Assembly: GCF_001269655.1 (NCBI RefSeq)
Contig: NZ_LHVE01000007.1
Span: forward strand, 1 to 64,000
Length of the DNA stretch: 64,000 bases
DNA from: Pseudomonas thivervalensis
GTDB taxonomy: Bacteria > Pseudomonadota > Gammaproteobacteria > Pseudomonadales > Pseudomonadaceae
Direction of reading: 5' to 3'
The translations under genes and the position numbers were made by a program. The first letter of the stretch is position 1. Each line of letters begins with the position of its first letter. The notes under the pieces are model-generated. The model did not search any database. It was not told where the DNA came from and saw only the letters and a program-made list of their open reading frames with translations. Shown one piece after another: positions 1 to 8,092 of this stretch.

Positions 1-2119
1 TCGGGTAACGACACACTGTTCGGTGGCGCGGGCGCGGATCAGTTCATCGGCGGTGCCGGCTCTGACATCGCGGGTTATACCGACAGCAAAGAAGCGGTGA
101 CCATCAACCTCAAGACGGGTGTGTATTCCGGGATCGCGGCAGGTGACACCTACACCGGGATCGAGGTGATCAGAGGGTCGAATTTCAACGACACCTTTAT
201 TGGTGATGGTAGCGGTATCGATTTTGACGGCGGTGCCGGGGTCGACACGGTCGACTACTCGGGCTCGACTGCCGGGGTAAACGTCAATGTCCGTCTCGGG
301 ACGGGAACCGCAGGAACGGGCGGAGATGCCGAAGGCACTATTTTAACGGCTGTCGAAACCGTCATAGGCTCCGCCTTCAATGACGTGCTCTCCGCCGGTC
401 CGTACAGCATCGTCACAGGGGTACGGCTGGAAGGGGGCGCCGGCGACGACATCTACAACATCGGCATGGGGTACACCCCCACCATCATCGAACAGGCCGG
501 TGGCGGCGACGATGAAGTCCGCGTGTCGACGCTCAATCCCAGCGGCACGGTCCTGGCGACCAACGTCGAGCGCCTGACCTACGTCGGCACTGGCGCATTC
601 ACCGGTTACGGCAACGACAGCGACAACGTCATTACCGGCGGTTCGGGTAACGACACACTGTTCGGTGGCGCGGGCGCGGATCAGTTCATCGGCGGTGCCG
701 GCTCTGACATCGCGGGTTATACCGACAGCAAAGAAGCGGTGACCATCAACCTCAAGACGGGCGTGCATTCCGGGATCGCTGCAGGTGACACCTACACCGA
801 CATCGAGGCGATCAGAGGATCGAATTTCAACGACACCTTTATTGGCGATGGTAGCGGTATCGATTTCGACGGCGGTGCCGGGGTCGACACGGTCGACTAC
901 TCGGGCTCGACTGCCGGGGTAAACGTCAATGTCCGTCTCGGGACGGGAACCGCAGGAACGGGCGGAGATGCCGAAGGCACTATTTTAACAGCTGTCGAAA
1001 CCGTCATAGGCTCCGCCTTCAATGACGTGCTCTCCGCCGGTCCATACAGCATCGTCACAGGGGTACGGCTGGAAGGGGGCGCCGGCGATGACATCTACAA
1101 CATCGGCATGGGGTACACCCCCACCATCATCGAACAGGCCGGTGGCGGCAACGATGAAGTCCGCGTGTCGACGCTCAATCCCAGCGGCACGGTCCTGGCG
1201 GCCAACGTCGAGCGCCTGACCTACGTCGGCACTGGCGCATTCACCGGTTATGGCAACGACAGCGACAACATCATTACCGGCGGTTCGGGTAACGACACAC
1301 TGTTCGGTGGCGCGGGTGCGGATCAGTTCATCGGCGGTGTTGGCTATGACGTAGCGGGTTATACCGATAGCAAAGAAGCGGTGACCATCAACCTCAAGAC
1401 GGGTGTGTATTCCGGGATCGCGGCAGGTGACACCTACACCGGGATCGAGGTGATCAGAGGGTCGAATTTCAACGACACCTTTATTGGTGATGGTAGCGGT
1501 ATCGATTTTGACGGCGGTGCCGGGGTCGACACGGTCGACTACTCGGGCTCGACTGCCGGGGTAAACGTCAATGTCCGTCTCGGGACGGGAACCGCAGGAA
1601 CGGGCGGAGATGCCGAAGGCACTATTTTAACGGCTGTCGAAACCGTCATAGGCTCCGCCTTCAATGACGTGCTCTCCGCCGGTCCGTACAGCATCGTCAC
1701 AGGGGTACGGCTGGAAGGGGGCGCCGGCGACGACATCTACAACATCGGCATGGGGTACACCCCCACCATCATCGAACAGGCCGGTGGCGGCGACGATGAA
1801 GTCCGCGTGTCGACGCTCAATCCCAGCGGCACGGTCCTGGCGGCCAACGTCGAGCGCTTGACCTACGTCGGCACTGGCGCATTCACCGGTTATGGCAACG
1901 ACAGCGACAACATCATTACCGGCGGTTCGGGTAACGACACACTGTTCGGTGGCGCGGGTGCGGATCAGTTCATCGGCGGTGCCGGCTCTGACATCGCGGG
2001 CTATCTCGACAGCAAAGACGCCATGAGCATCAACCTCAAGACGGGTGTGCATTCCGGGATCGCGGCAGGTGACACCTACACCGGGATCGAGGTGATCAGG
2101 GGATCGAATTTCAACGACA
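1..2119 (+). repeat. 642-bp in-frame tandem repeats inside the RTX gene
   Basis: The same sequence begins at 1, 643, 1285 and 1927, so the period is exactly 642 bp (214 codons). Three full copies are followed by a fourth that is recognisable to about 2119. The copies differ by only scattered substitutions; for example, copies 1 and 3 read TYTGIEV where copy 2 reads TYTDIEA. Such similarity at DNA level points to recent duplication or ongoing gene conversion. The window begins at a repeat boundary, so more copies may lie upstream. Confidence 0.95.
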
Positions 2120-3195
2120 TTTTCTATGGCGGTAGTTCGTCCATGATGCAGGATGGCGCGGGTGGCGTGGATCTAGTCACTTACGAACAGTCTGACAGCG
2201 CGGTGACGATCGACCTGACCAACGGCTCTAACACAGGGGAGACTGCTGGTCATACCTACGCCAACATTGAAATGTTCCAAGGCAGCAATTTTAGCGACAC
2301 GCTATCGGGCTCTGGTCTGAAGGACATCTTCCTGGGTGGAACCGGGGCAGATGTCATCGATGGGCGCGCAGGTTTAGACAGTGCTTTTTACATTACAAGC
2401 ACAACAGACGTTTCGATCAACTTGCAGACTCAAATCAATCAAGGTGGCGATGCCGAAGGTGATGTATTGCTCAACATCGAACACGTGTTGGGCAGTCACT
2501 TCAACGATGTCCTGGTTGGAAACACGGGTGTCAATTATCTGGAGGGCGGATGGGGCAACGACGTCATCGACGGCGGGGACGGCAATGATTACCTCTACGG
2601 TGGGCTGACCTCGTCGATAGGGTCTTTCAAAGTCGCTAGTTCGGCGAATGGGCCGCAGGCAGACATCCTGTATGGCGGCAACGGTAACGACACCATCGTT
2701 ACGGCTGCCAGCGACGAGGGTACTCAAGCCTACGGTGAGGCCGGAGGTGACGTTATCACTGTGGCACATGGCATGGCTGATGGTGGGGAAGGCAACGACT
2801 TGTTGACCGGTACTGGCGTGAACTTTTCACTGTCAGGAGGTCAAGGGGATGACAGGCTGATATTGCAGAACGATGGTTTTGCCAACGGTGGTGAGGGTGA
2901 CGATACCTATACCATCAATACTCCAACGTTAGTGACGATTCAGGACGACGGCATCAGCAGCGGCGACAAATTGGTTTTGTCATATATCAGCAGCTCTGAA
3001 CTGTTGGCTGATCGCATCGGTGATGACCTCTATCTGCACCGATCAAGCTTCGCTCCAGGGCAGACACCGGAAGAAGGTGTGCGCCTCAAGGATTGGTATG
3101 CAGGTTACGACACCATCGAACAGATCCAGACAGCTGATATGCAGCTCATCACTCTGTCGGGCGTTAACCAATTTGCCAATGATCTGTTTTCCTAA
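1..3195 (+). CDS. RTX-type calcium-binding repeat protein, C-terminal part (5' end outside window)
   Basis: The reading frame is open from base 1 to a TAA at 3193-3195, giving 1064 residues of a larger secreted protein. It is full of Gly/Asp-rich nonapeptides such as GGSGNDTLFGG, GGAGADQFIGG and GGDGNDYLYGG. These are the Ca2+-binding beta-roll repeats of RTX adhesins, toxins and exoenzymes exported by type I secretion. The first ~640 residues are a 214-residue unit repeated three times almost perfectly, plus part of a fourth. After that the repeats diverge. The last ~120 residues lack nonapeptides and end in NQFANDLFS, consistent with an uncleaved C-terminal T1SS signal. A GTG at 97 could be mistaken for the start, but the homologous frame continues upstream. 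No catalytic domain is visible, so adhesin versus enzyme cannot be decided here. An intrinsic terminator follows. Confidence 0.88.
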   Translation, partial: SGNDTLFGGAGADQFIGGAGSDIAGYTDSKEAVTINLKTGVYSGIAAGDTYTGIEVIRGSNFNDTFIGDGSGIDFDGGAGVDTVDYSGSTAGVNVNVRLGTGTAGTGGDAEGTILTAVETVIGSAFNDVLSAGPYSIVTGVRLEGGAGDDIYNIGMGYTPTIIEQAGGGDDEVRVSTLNPSGTVLATNVERLTYVGTGAFTGYGNDSDNVITGGSGNDTLFGGAGADQFIGGAGSDIAGYTDSKEAVTINLKTGVHSGIAAGDTYTDIEAIRGSNFNDTFIGDGSGIDFDGGAGVDTVDYSGSTAGVNVNVRLGTGTAGTGGDAEGTILTAVETVIGSAFNDVLSAGPYSIVTGVRLEGGAGDDIYNIGMGYTPTIIEQAGGGNDEVRVSTLNPSGTVLAANVERLTYVGTGAFTGYGNDSDNIITGGSGNDTLFGGAGADQFIGGVGYDVAGYTDSKEAVTINLKTGVYSGIAAGDTYTGIEVIRGSNFNDTFIGDGSGIDFDGGAGVDTVDYSGSTAGVNVNVRLGTGTAGTGGDAEGTILTAVETVIGSAFNDVLSAGPYSIVTGVRLEGGAGDDIYNIGMGYTPTIIEQAGGGDDEVRVSTLNPSGTVLAANVERLTYVGTGAFTGYGNDSDNIITGGSGNDTLFGGAGADQFIGGAGSDIAGYLDSKDAMSINLKTGVHSGIAAGDTYTGIEVIRGSNFNDIFYGGSSSMMQDGAGGVDLVTYEQSDSAVTIDLTNGSNTGETAGHTYANIEMFQGSNFSDTLSGSGLKDIFLGGTGADVIDGRAGLDSAFYITSTTDVSINLQTQINQGGDAEGDVLLNIEHVLGSHFNDVLVGNTGVNYLEGGWGNDVIDGGDGNDYLYGGLTSSIGSFKVASSANGPQADILYGGNGNDTIVTAASDEGTQAYGEAGGDVITVAHGMADGGEGNDLLTGTGVNFSLSGGQGDDRLILQNDGFANGGEGDDTYTINTPTLVTIQDDGISSGDKLVLSYISSSELLADRIGDDLYLHRSSFAPGQTPEEGVRLKDWYAGYDTIEQIQTADMQLITLSGVNQFANDLFS

Positions 3196-3251
3196 ACAGC
3201 AGATAGCGTTCTTGCCGAGCAACGAACGACACAAGTAGGCGCCCAAGATAC

Positions 3252-3290
3252 AAAAAGCCCCGCTGCGAAAAGCACCGGGGCTTTTTGTTT
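3252..3290 (+). terminator. Rho-independent terminator of the RTX gene
   Basis: AAAAAGCCCCG and CGGGGCTTTTT form a perfect inverted repeat around a short loop, followed by a T-rich run. It lies 57 bp after the RTX stop codon. The flanking A and T tracts let it work on both strands, so it may also end the minus-strand DUF3077 transcript. Confidence 0.9.
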
Positions 3291-3340
3291 TGTCGTTAGG
3301 TGGGAGTCTCGCGGCTCCCATTCTCAAACGTACGGTCTAT

Positions 3341-3640
3341 CTATTGTTTCTCGGCTTTTTTTCCAACTTCAACTTCCGATCTAGGCGTAATGACTTTCAC
3401 AACGTCATCAATCACCGCCTTGCTCATCTCCAACAAAAAGTGCGCAGCCCAGGCGTATCGGTCGGTGCTCTTTTCAAACGCCGCGTCTTCGGCAAGCCGG
3501 TGAGCGAGATGCAAAAGATCCGACGCCCGTTCCAATGTCTCTTGGATGCGTACGCCGCCGTTGACACGGAACAGTGCTCGATCAGCGGAATAGTTGAAGG
3601 GGGTGTAGCCGATGGTTTTGAGAGTCGTATCTTCGTTCAT
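3341..3640 (-). CDS. DUF3077 family protein
   Basis: This is a 99-residue protein. Its central segment (LFRVNGGVRIQETLERAS, then a helix, then YAWAAHFLLEMSKAVIDDVV) matches my recollection of DUF3077, a Pseudomonas family of unknown function. No signal peptide or membrane segment is seen, and the C-terminus is Lys/Glu-rich. The start at 3640 is chosen because GGAGG lies 8 bases upstream. The longer frame to 3745 would run through the structured leader. The ATG overlaps the TGA of a 25-codon leader ORF (ATGA), so translation is probably coupled. Function is unknown. Confidence 0.75.
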   Translation of the reverse strand: MNEDTTLKTIGYTPFNYSADRALFRVNGGVRIQETLERASDLLHLAHRLAEDAAFEKSTDRYAWAAHFLLEMSKAVIDDVVKVITPRSEVEVGKKAEKQ

Positions 3641-3714
3641 AGCCTGCCTCCGTTGATGACGAGGTAGTGAGGCCGAGAGTTGAACGAATGATCGAAAAGC
3701 GAGTTGCTGTGCAT
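3637..3714 (-). CDS. 25-residue leader peptide coupled to the DUF3077 gene
   Basis: An ATG at 3714 is preceded by AAGGAG seven bases upstream. It opens a 25-codon frame (MHSNSLFDHSFNSRPHYLV, then INGGRL) whose TGA overlaps the ATG of the DUF3077 gene. The good ribosome site, the ATGA overlap and the structured RNA just upstream suggest a translated leader controlling the downstream gene. The ORF could also be fortuitous, since no homologue search was possible. Confidence 0.45.
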   Translation of the reverse strand: MHSNSLFDHSFNSRPHYLVINGGRL

Positions 3715-3842
3715 TGTCTAGCTCCTTGACGTCTGGAGCTGCCACTTTCGTTCCAAGCGAATGGGTGGCAGCTGTGCGCAGGTTGGAAACCGGGAGTCAA
3801 GGAAACCGGCACGCCCAGAGGCGTCCCACGCACAGCCGCCAA
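3715..3842 (-). promoter_or_regulatory. Structured 5' leader with mutually exclusive stems
   Basis: Read on the minus strand there are four segments. A is GGCGGCTGTGCG (3840-3829), B is CGCACAGCTGCCAC (3778-3765), C is GTGGCAGCTCC (3745-3735) and D is GGAGCT (3725-3720), which contains the Shine-Dalgarno of the leader ORF. A can pair with B (12 bp, one G-U). B can pair with C (AGCTGCCAC/GTGGCAGCT, 9 bp). C can pair with D (AGCTCC/GGAGCT, 6 bp). A-B would leave C free to hide the ribosome site, while B-C would expose it. This is inferred from complementarity only. Confidence 0.55.
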
Positions 3843-4066
3843 AAACACAAGTTTACAGGCGTAAAACTACCTCTGCACTTATGAGGCGTGCGGTTTCGTG
3901 ACTCACGGGTTTCCAAGCCCGATCGCTGATTTGCAGCGACGTCTGGAGAGTAGCCATCGAAGGACAAGGGCAACAAGGCGAAAACTCGCCGAAAAGCAAA
4001 GTAAGCGCCCCCCCCTACGCAATTCTCGGATTTTGCCTACAAATCTCCCCTGGGGTCATGCGATAC

Positions 4067-4154
4067 GTGGCGAGGGAGCTTGCTCCCGCTGGGCTGCGCA
4101 GCAGCCCCTCTTGTGAGCGCTTCGCACTCAAGCGGGAGCAAGCTCCCTCGCCAC
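4067..4154. repeat. REPIN (paired inverted REP sequences)
   Basis: GTGGCGAGGGAGCTTGCTCC and its near-perfect reverse complement enclose about 40 bp. This is the commonest REP type in the window. It lies in the gap between the DUF3077 leader and the DUF2867-like gene. I see nothing else in 3846-4066. Confidence 0.9.
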
Positions 4155-4188
4155 GGGATTCATTTATTCTCAGGCTGTTGTTTTTCCT

Positions 4189-4755
4189 TCAAAGGCCCCG
4201 TTGTGAGGCTGCGCAACGCCTCGCAATAGCCTTCAGCATGCGCCGACGGATAAGCCCACTGACCGGGCGAATCAAATACCAATACGACGTAAAACTTCGC
4301 AACGCATCAGCGTCGAGGCAATGCACCCGCGTTTGCGTGGTGACCCTCGTCAAGCCCGGTCGCAGCAACTGGCAGCTGAAACTGATGACCAGCTTCACAT
4401 TCCCCGGCTCATTGAATAGCTCGAACGCTTCGTCATCCGCGACAACGACTTGGCCGTAGTCGGCTTTCCACAGTTTGCCGGCGAGCCCGTAGGCGACCTC
4501 TACGTCGCCGTTGCGCTGAAGCAACGTGAAATTATCCATGCCAAATGAAGCGCGTTGATCAGTGCCTGGATGCGGAGATCGACCCAGCAGGCGCATGGGG
4601 AGTTCGCGAAGCTTGATTGCATACCGAAAAAAACGGTCGTCTTCGGGACGGTGGGCGAGGATTGCCGCCATGGCATGGGAAGGGTCTACGGGGATGTCCA
4701 CCGTATGCAATTCACTGAACTGATACGTAGGCAGATATGAGTCAATCAGGTGCAT
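4189..4755 (-). CDS. DUF2867-like hypothetical protein
   Basis: A 188-residue protein with a basic C-terminus (SYWYLIRPVSGLIRRRMLKAIARRC) and a central TRVTTQTRVHCLDADALRSF segment. These resemble the C-terminal signature of DUF2867/SRPBCC-like proteins, whose function is unknown. No signal peptide is obvious. The start at 4755 has AAGGAG about 10 bases upstream. It stands alone, downstream of the tRNA-Gly terminator on the same strand. The family assignment is from memory of the C-terminal pattern and is moderate. Confidence 0.6.
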   Translation of the reverse strand: MHLIDSYLPTYQFSELHTVDIPVDPSHAMAAILAHRPEDDRFFRYAIKLRELPMRLLGRSPHPGTDQRASFGMDNFTLLQRNGDVEVAYGLAGKLWKADYGQVVVADDEAFELFNEPGNVKLVISFSCQLLRPGLTRVTTQTRVHCLDADALRSFTSYWYLIRPVSGLIRRRMLKAIARRCAASQRGL

Positions 4756-4820
4756 CCTTGCTCTCCTTCATAGGTACTCGGTGTGAACCTCAGGGGCGCA
4801 ACTCCCACAAACTCCAGACC

Positions 4821-4852
4821 AAAAAAAACCGGCCACCAAGAGCCGGTTTTTT
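4821..4852 (-). terminator. Intrinsic terminator downstream of tRNA-Gly
   Basis: ACCGGC and GCCGGT form a GC-rich hairpin flanked by an A8 run on one side and a T6 run on the other, so it can act in both directions. It lies 45 bp beyond the 3' end of tRNA-Gly. Confidence 0.85.
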
Positions 4853-4896
4853 AATCCCTCGCCAAAACAACATACGACGCGGGAGCAGAATTCGAT

Positions 4897-4970
4897 TGGA
4901 GCGGGTGAAGGGAATCGAACCCTCGTTATCAGCTTGGGAAGCTGGAGTAATGCCATTATACGACACCCGC
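4897..4970 (-). tRNA. tRNA-Gly (anticodon CCC)
   Basis: The minus strand gives a 74-nt cloverleaf beginning GCGGGTGTCG and ending CACCCGCTCCA, with CCA encoded. The T loop reads GGTTCGATTCC. The anticodon loop is TTCCCAA, giving CCC, which reads GGG. The acceptor stem GCGGGTG/CACCCGC is perfect. Confidence 0.95.
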
Positions 4971-5074
4971 TCAGAGCGGCTGACTTTGTACCAGATGTGG
5001 GCACGGATTTGAAGTTTTTCTTCACATCGCATGCGGCCAGTCGTCTACGCTAGCCTCAAACCAGAGCGGTCGTT

Positions 5075-5121
5075 GGCGGGCAAGCCCCTGTGCTGAAGGG
5101 GCGGGAAGGGGCTTGCTCGCC
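5075..5121. repeat. REP-like hairpin downstream of phaG
   Basis: GGCGGGCAAGCCCC and GGGGCTTGCTCGCC form an imperfect inverted repeat just beyond the phaG stop codon. It resembles a REP and could also stabilise or terminate the phaG transcript. Confidence 0.6.
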
Positions 5122-5132
5122 AGGACTCGGTT

Positions 5133-6017
5133 TCAGATGGCCAGTGCATGGTAGCCCTGCACGTAGCTGTAGCGCGGTCGGCTTTCGTGGGGTTCCGGCG
5201 TTAGGAAGCCCAGCAAGGCGTTGCGGCTGTCGCGGCAGGCGGCTTTGTGCTCCATGTCCAGGAAGTGCCCGGTGGCTTGCAGCGTGCTGAAGGTGCTGTG
5301 CTCGACGTGGTTGGCAAAGAGCCTGGCGTCGGCGGCGGAGGTGTATTCGTCCCATTCGCCGTTCAGGAACAGCACCGGCACGTTGATTTTCTTGGCCGCG
5401 TTGACGTAGCACTGCTGGTCGCTGTGGAGCACGTCGGTGATGTGGAAGTGCATCTGCCCGTACTCATGCTCGGCCAGACTGCTGACGTGGCGATAGTTGA
5501 AGCGCTTGAACAGCGGCGGCAGATGCTTGCCGATGGTGCTGTTGACCAAGTGACCGACACGGTCGCCGTCCAGGCTGCCGAGGTAATCCACACCACGCTC
5601 CAGGTAGTCGCGCATCGGCGCATTGAGCACCGGCGAGAACGAACTGATCACCGCTTTTTCGATGCGTCGTGGCCGCTGGGCCAGGGCGCTCAGAGTGGCG
5701 GCGCCGCCCCAGGAAAACGACAACACGTGCTCGGCGGCGAAGTGGTCGATCAGTTCCAGGAGGATCTGCCCTTCGATCTCCTTCGTCAGCATTTTCTCGT
5801 GCCGATTGTGGGCCTTGGACTTGCCCGCGTAGGGCTGGTCGTACAGCACGACGTTGAATTGCGGGTAGAGGTTTTTGGCGGTCTGTGCAAACGACGCGGT
5901 GGTGGCCATTGAGCCGTTGACCAGGATGATGGTCTTTTGTGCGGCGTCTGCGCGATAGAACTCCGTGTAAACCCGATACTGACCCTGTATATCCAGCACA
6001 GCGATTTCTGGCCTCAT
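5133..6017 (-). CDS. phaG: (R)-3-hydroxydecanoyl-ACP:CoA transacylase PhaG
   Basis: PhaG links de novo fatty-acid synthesis to medium-chain polyhydroxyalkanoate by moving 3-hydroxyacyl groups off ACP; RhlA, which makes rhamnolipid precursors, is a paralogue. The 294-residue product has an alpha/beta-hydrolase fold. The probable triad is Ser102 in SFSWGG, Asp223 in GEWDEYT and His251 in GHFLDME, the spacing known for PhaG. The N-terminus MRPEIAVLDIQGQYRVYTEF is the family's usual one. That and an AGGAG about 10 bases upstream fix the start at 6017, although the frame is open to 6257. It is monocistronic, between tRNA-Gly and a pseudouridine synthase. Confidence 0.88.
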   Translation of the reverse strand: MRPEIAVLDIQGQYRVYTEFYRADAAQKTIILVNGSMATTASFAQTAKNLYPQFNVVLYDQPYAGKSKAHNRHEKMLTKEIEGQILLELIDHFAAEHVLSFSWGGAATLSALAQRPRRIEKAVISSFSPVLNAPMRDYLERGVDYLGSLDGDRVGHLVNSTIGKHLPPLFKRFNYRHVSSLAEHEYGQMHFHITDVLHSDQQCYVNAAKKINVPVLFLNGEWDEYTSAADARLFANHVEHSTFSTLQATGHFLDMEHKAACRDSRNALLGFLTPEPHESRPRYSYVQGYHALAI

Positions 6018-6327
6018 GTCATAAGACTCCTGGCAAGCGGGTATGCGCGCAATGAGATTGCACGGGCAATGTGACAGGTAGGCATACGCCTGGAAGATAA
6101 GGCCCATGTCGATCCATGACAGCCGGTCGACGGGTATTGTTATGGCGGGCAGTTTGCCGGGCGGATAAGGCGGAACCTGAGGGTTCCCGCCGGCAAAAAG
6201 TTTCTTAGAGGTATGAGGTGACTCGTCGGTCACATTTCGGCCGACGGTTTGATTCAAGCAGGGGGGCGACCGTTGCGCAAGTCCCTATCGGAAAATTGTT
6301 CGACACTTCTGCCCAGCGGTCGTGGGC
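6018..6327. other. Intergenic region upstream of phaG
   Basis: About 310 bp without a supported gene. It should contain the phaG promoter on the minus strand. A weak match to an AlgU-type promoter (GAAACTT, 17 bases, TCAGG) can be picked out but is not convincing. No repeat or RNA gene was recognised. Confidence 0.5.
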
Positions 6328-7020
6328 TCAGATGAGATGGATTTCTTCGGGGCTCAAGGCGCGGTATTGGCCAGGCTCGAGATGGGCGTCCAGCACCAGC
6401 GGGCCCATGCGCTCGCGGTGCAGGCGCAGCACCTTGTTGTTGAAGTGGCCGAACATGCGCTTGACCTGGTGGTAGCGCCCTTCAACGATGCTCAAACGCG
6501 CCGATTTCTCCCCCAGCAGCGTCAGTTCTGCGGGCTGGGTGGTGAGGTCTTCGAAGGCGAAGTACAGGCCGCGGGCGAAGGTGTCGGCATATTCGTCGGT
6601 GATGGTGTGCTCGGTTTCGACGTAGTAGACCTTGGGCAGTTTGGTCTGCGGTTGGGTCAGGCGTCGGGACCAGGTTCCATCATTGGTGATCAGCATCAGC
6701 CCGGTGGTGTTGAAATCCAGGCGCCCGGCGATGTGCAGGTCGTCCTTGTCCGGCTCGTCCAGCCAGTCGAGGACGGTGGGGTGTTGTGGATCGCGAGTGG
6801 CACTGACACAGCCGGGCGGCTTGTGCAGCATGAAGTAGCGCGCCGGGCGGCCTGTTTGCAGCACTTCGTCGTCGACTTCGACGCGACTGAATTCACGTAC
6901 CGGTGCATGGGGATCGCTGACGGTCTGGCCGTCGATTCGCACCCGGCGTTCCACCAGCAACAGGCGCACTTGTTGGCGATTGAATCGCGGCAGGTTACTG
7001 AGGAAACGGTCGACGCGCAT
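6328..7020 (-). CDS. RsuA-family rRNA pseudouridine synthase
   Basis: A 230-residue protein with an N-terminal S4-like RNA-binding segment (MRVDRFLSNLPRFNRQQVR). The catalytic domain has the GRLDFNTTGLML motif, where Asp is the catalytic residue of RsuA/RluB/E/F enzymes. SIVEGRYHQVKRMF is the typical second motif. The closest characterised relative by size and motifs is RsuA, which modifies U516 of 16S rRNA; RluE-like activity cannot be excluded. The start at 7020 is the first Met that begins the S4 domain. The small Cys-rich gene ends 36 bp upstream on the same strand. Confidence 0.82.
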   Translation of the reverse strand: MRVDRFLSNLPRFNRQQVRLLLVERRVRIDGQTVSDPHAPVREFSRVEVDDEVLQTGRPARYFMLHKPPGCVSATRDPQHPTVLDWLDEPDKDDLHIAGRLDFNTTGLMLITNDGTWSRRLTQPQTKLPKVYYVETEHTITDEYADTFARGLYFAFEDLTTQPAELTLLGEKSARLSIVEGRYHQVKRMFGHFNNKVLRLHRERMGPLVLDAHLEPGQYRALSPEEIHLI

Positions 7021-7055
7021 GGGCAGTTCAGGCAGGGCGGTGGAGGGCGGGCATC

Positions 7056-7274
7056 TTACGCGATTGGCTGGGGCTTGGCGCGCAACTGGGCTTCGACACG
7101 GGCGCAGCGTGGGCACAGGCAGGACTGATCCCGCAGCTCGGCCGGCAATGCTTCGAGCACGGCCGGGTCGATGCTCACGCCGTAACACCAGCAGGCCCGG
7201 TCGGCGGTTCGTGGGTCGGCCAGGGTGCAGTCGTTGGTGCCGCCGCAGGCTGGGCAAAGGTCGGGTTTATTCAT
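7056..7274 (-). CDS. Small cysteine-rich CWC-type protein
   Basis: A 72-residue protein with cysteines in CPACGGTNDC, ACWCYGV and CLCPRC, the pattern of the cysteine-rich CWC family. It is probably a small zinc-binding protein of unknown role. Its ATG overlaps the stop of the upstream GGDEF gene (ATGAATAA), so the two are translationally coupled. It ends 36 bp before the pseudouridine synthase, suggesting a three-gene operon. Confidence 0.75.
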   Translation of the reverse strand: MNKPDLCPACGGTNDCTLADPRTADRACWCYGVSIDPAVLEALPAELRDQSCLCPRCARVEAQLRAKPQPIA

Positions 7275-8013
7275 AACTGGAGTGAGGCATTTCCACGCAG
7301 GTTCGGTTGCACCCGGTTTGCCGGGCGCGTTGCAGCGCATGATCGGTCCGCGACAGCAGGCTGTGCAAGGTGTCTTCGTCCTGCAAGGTGGTCAGGCCGA
7401 GGCTGACGGTGACCTGCAATTGTTTCCCACTGCAGAAATAACGCTGCTTTTCGATGTGCTGACGAATTTTCTCAGCGATTTTCAGACCGGTCTGTCCATC
7501 GGTGTCCTTGAGCAGGACGACAAAGGCATCGGTGCTCCAGCGACAGACGATGTCTGAATGCCGCAGGCTTTCGGTCAGGTCGCGGGCGAATCCGCTCAGC
7601 AGTTGATCGGTGGCGATATGACCGTGGGTGGTGTCCAGCCGCTTGAAGTCGTCCAGTTCCACCAGCAGCGCCGTCAAGGGTTTGGGCTCGCGCTGGGCTT
7701 CATGCAGGGCCTGCACCGCCAGCAGGTCGAAGCCTCGGCGGTTCGGCAGTTCGGTCAGGCCGTCGAGGGTGGCCTGGGCGTCGATGCGCTGCTGGTAGTT
7801 GTTGATTAGCCGATAAAGGATGGCCAGGACCGCCAGCGTCACGAGCAGGCCGATCAGCAGGTTCACGTACAGCGTCTTGAGAATGTGTTCGCGTACCGAG
7901 ACATGGGCTGCGTAATAGCCCAGCAATGTAATGATCAGAAAACCTGTACCGAGCAGCGCCACCACGGCCAGGAGCGGCTTGCGCTGGGAATACAACGGCG
8001 AACGGAGCGACAT
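7267..8013 (-). CDS. Membrane protein with degenerate GGDEF domain
   Basis: A 248-residue protein with two N-terminal membrane helices (about 14-34 and 48-67), a short linker and a GGDEF-fold domain starting at DGLTELPNRRGFD. The canonical GG(D/E)EF active-site motif is replaced: the segment reads CRWSTDAFVVLL. The Mg2+-binding region reads ELDDFKRLD. Loss of both glycines and of the catalytic Glu predicts no diguanylate cyclase activity, so it may be an effector or scaffold. No RxxD inhibitory site is obvious. It lies first in an apparent operon with the CWC protein and the pseudouridine synthase. Confidence 0.85.
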   Translation of the reverse strand: MSLRSPLYSQRKPLLAVVALLGTGFLIITLLGYYAAHVSVREHILKTLYVNLLIGLLVTLAVLAILYRLINNYQQRIDAQATLDGLTELPNRRGFDLLAVQALHEAQREPKPLTALLVELDDFKRLDTTHGHIATDQLLSGFARDLTESLRHSDIVCRWSTDAFVVLLKDTDGQTGLKIAEKIRQHIEKQRYFCSGKQLQVTVSLGLTTLQDEDTLHSLLSRTDHALQRARQTGCNRTCVEMPHSSYE

Positions 8014-8092
8014 GGCGATTCCCTTGGCGCAGACCCAATGAAATCAGTTTAGTGGCGTTGTGGGAAAAGACAGTCGGATTTGCAGGTTTGAT

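Noticed and set aside
255..1861. Repeated 65-codon ORFs on both strands in the RTX region
   Set aside because: They recur every 642 bp only because the underlying DNA repeats; the RTX frame explains the region.
1..2119. CRISPR-like periodicity
   Set aside because: The period is 642 bp, in frame and protein-coding, with no short repeats and unique spacers.
3582..3848. 88-codon minus-strand ORF through the DUF3077 leader
   Set aside because: It covers the structured leader and ends inside the DUF3077 gene in another frame; it has no ribosome site. The shorter leader ORF is better supported.
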